Assembly (NCBI RefSeq): GCF_017814915.1
Contig: NZ_JAGIPZ010000010.1
Coordinates: 1-64,000, forward strand
From: Herbaspirillum sp. LeCh32-8
Lineage (GTDB): Bacteria > Pseudomonadota > Gammaproteobacteria > Burkholderiales > Burkholderiaceae_D
Direction: 5' to 3'
Length of the DNA stretch: 64,000 bases
A model generated the notes under the pieces. The model worked only from the letters and a program-made list of their open reading frames with translations, did not search any database and was not told where the DNA came from. This document shows, in pieces, positions 63,616 through 64,000 of this stretch; position 1 is the stretch's first letter, and every line of letters starts with the position of its first letter. The position numbers were made by a program, and so were the translations under genes.

Positions 63616-64000
63616 ATGGCTTTAGATCCCACCACCATCCTCATTCTTTCCACTGCACTGGCCGCGGCCGCGGGCCTGTACCTGGCGGTGGAATGGACCA
63701 GCGTACGCGAAAAGTCCCTGCTGTTCTGGAGCGCCGGCTTCGCCGTCATCACCGTGGGCTGCGTGCTGGCCTTGGCGCGCTCGGCCGGCTTCCTGTTGCT
63801 CGGCATCTGGTTCGCCAACGGCTTGCTGATCGCTGCCCACGGCCTGTTCCTGGCCGGCGTGGCCTGGTTCACGCGCACCCGGCTCTCCCGCGGCTGGTAC
63901 CTGATCGCCGTGCTCTGGCTGGCGATGCTGCTGCTGCCCAACCAAGCCTGGTGGTCCAAGGTGATGCTCTGCATCCAGTCGCTGCTGATCGCCGGCATCA
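63616..64000 (+). CDS. Membrane protein N-terminus, possibly a diguanylate cyclase (cut by window end)
   Basis: The frame opens at ATG 63616 with MALDPTTILILSTALAAAAG and continues open to the end of the window (128 codons). It shows four or five predicted membrane spans, with the stretch EWTSVREKSLLFWSAGFAVI after the first. Membrane-sensing regions of this shape are often joined to a GGDEF domain, but the part that would show it lies outside the window. No close ribosome site is clear. Confidence 0.6.
   Translation, partial: MALDPTTILILSTALAAAAGLYLAVEWTSVREKSLLFWSAGFAVITVGCVLALARSAGFLLLGIWFANGLLIAAHGLFLAGVAWFTRTRLSRGWYLIAVLWLAMLLLPNQAWWSKVMLCIQSLLIAGI

Overview
The window looks like the chromosome of a high-GC betaproteobacterium of the Oxalobacteraceae, most like Herbaspirillum or a close relative. 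This rests on the protein sequences (ClpA/ClpS, Icd, MurJ, FtsH, CarAB, PonA) and on gene order (rlmE next to yhbY, ftsH-folP-glmM, carA-carB-greA). Most of it is ordinary core genome with clean intrinsic terminators between convergent genes.

Bases 1-2175 are accessory DNA. What appears to be the end of an IS21-family element cuts off a STAND/NACHT-like NTPase gene. Next comes a complete, AT-richer dut gene, and directly after it lies the 3' fragment of the native, GC-rich dut. The simplest reading is a genomic island that entered the native dut gene and carries a divergent full-length dut to replace it.

From 2187 to about 36 kb lies core genome: an M48-like lipoprotein with a degenerate zinc motif, clpSA, a cold-shock gene, icd, rluE, a small Lys/Ala-repeat secreted protein, a DUF192 protein, rpsT, murJ, a SirB1-family gene, uup, mrcA, tRNA-Arg(CCT), two c-type cytochromes, phoB-glmM-folP-ftsH-rlmE, yhbY, and carA-carB-greA with an unusually hairpin-rich spacer. 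A DUF336 protein, an NlpC/P60 peptidase and a patatin-like lipoprotein follow.

From 36 to 44 kb come a ParB-like protein with an IMPACT-family protein, an efflux-type MFS gene divergent from a cysteine-cluster HTH regulator, an Rrf2 regulator with a thioredoxin-reductase-like flavoprotein, a YitT-type membrane protein and an aromatic aminotransferase. From 43.8 to 52.1 kb is a sugar-acid island. An MFS transporter, an apnO-type oxidoisomerase, a RuBisCO-like protein and a DUF1537 kinase lie in one direction, with a NanR-like GntR regulator downstream and a perfect palindromic operator upstream of the transporter. Together they fit D-apionate catabolism through 3-oxo-isoapionate 4-phosphate. 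Beside it are a LysR regulator and a divergent 2-keto-3-deoxy-L-arabonate dehydratase-type gene.

After an array of short tandem repeats (52.2-52.5 kb), the end of the window holds a flavin-reductase-like protein, a cupin, a small lipoprotein, and two complete FecI-FecR-TonB-receptor cassettes facing each other tail to tail. Each cassette has a Fur-box-like sequence ahead of its sigma gene. A small hypothetical gene, a VOC-family gene and the start of a multi-spanning membrane protein, cut by the window edge, complete it.
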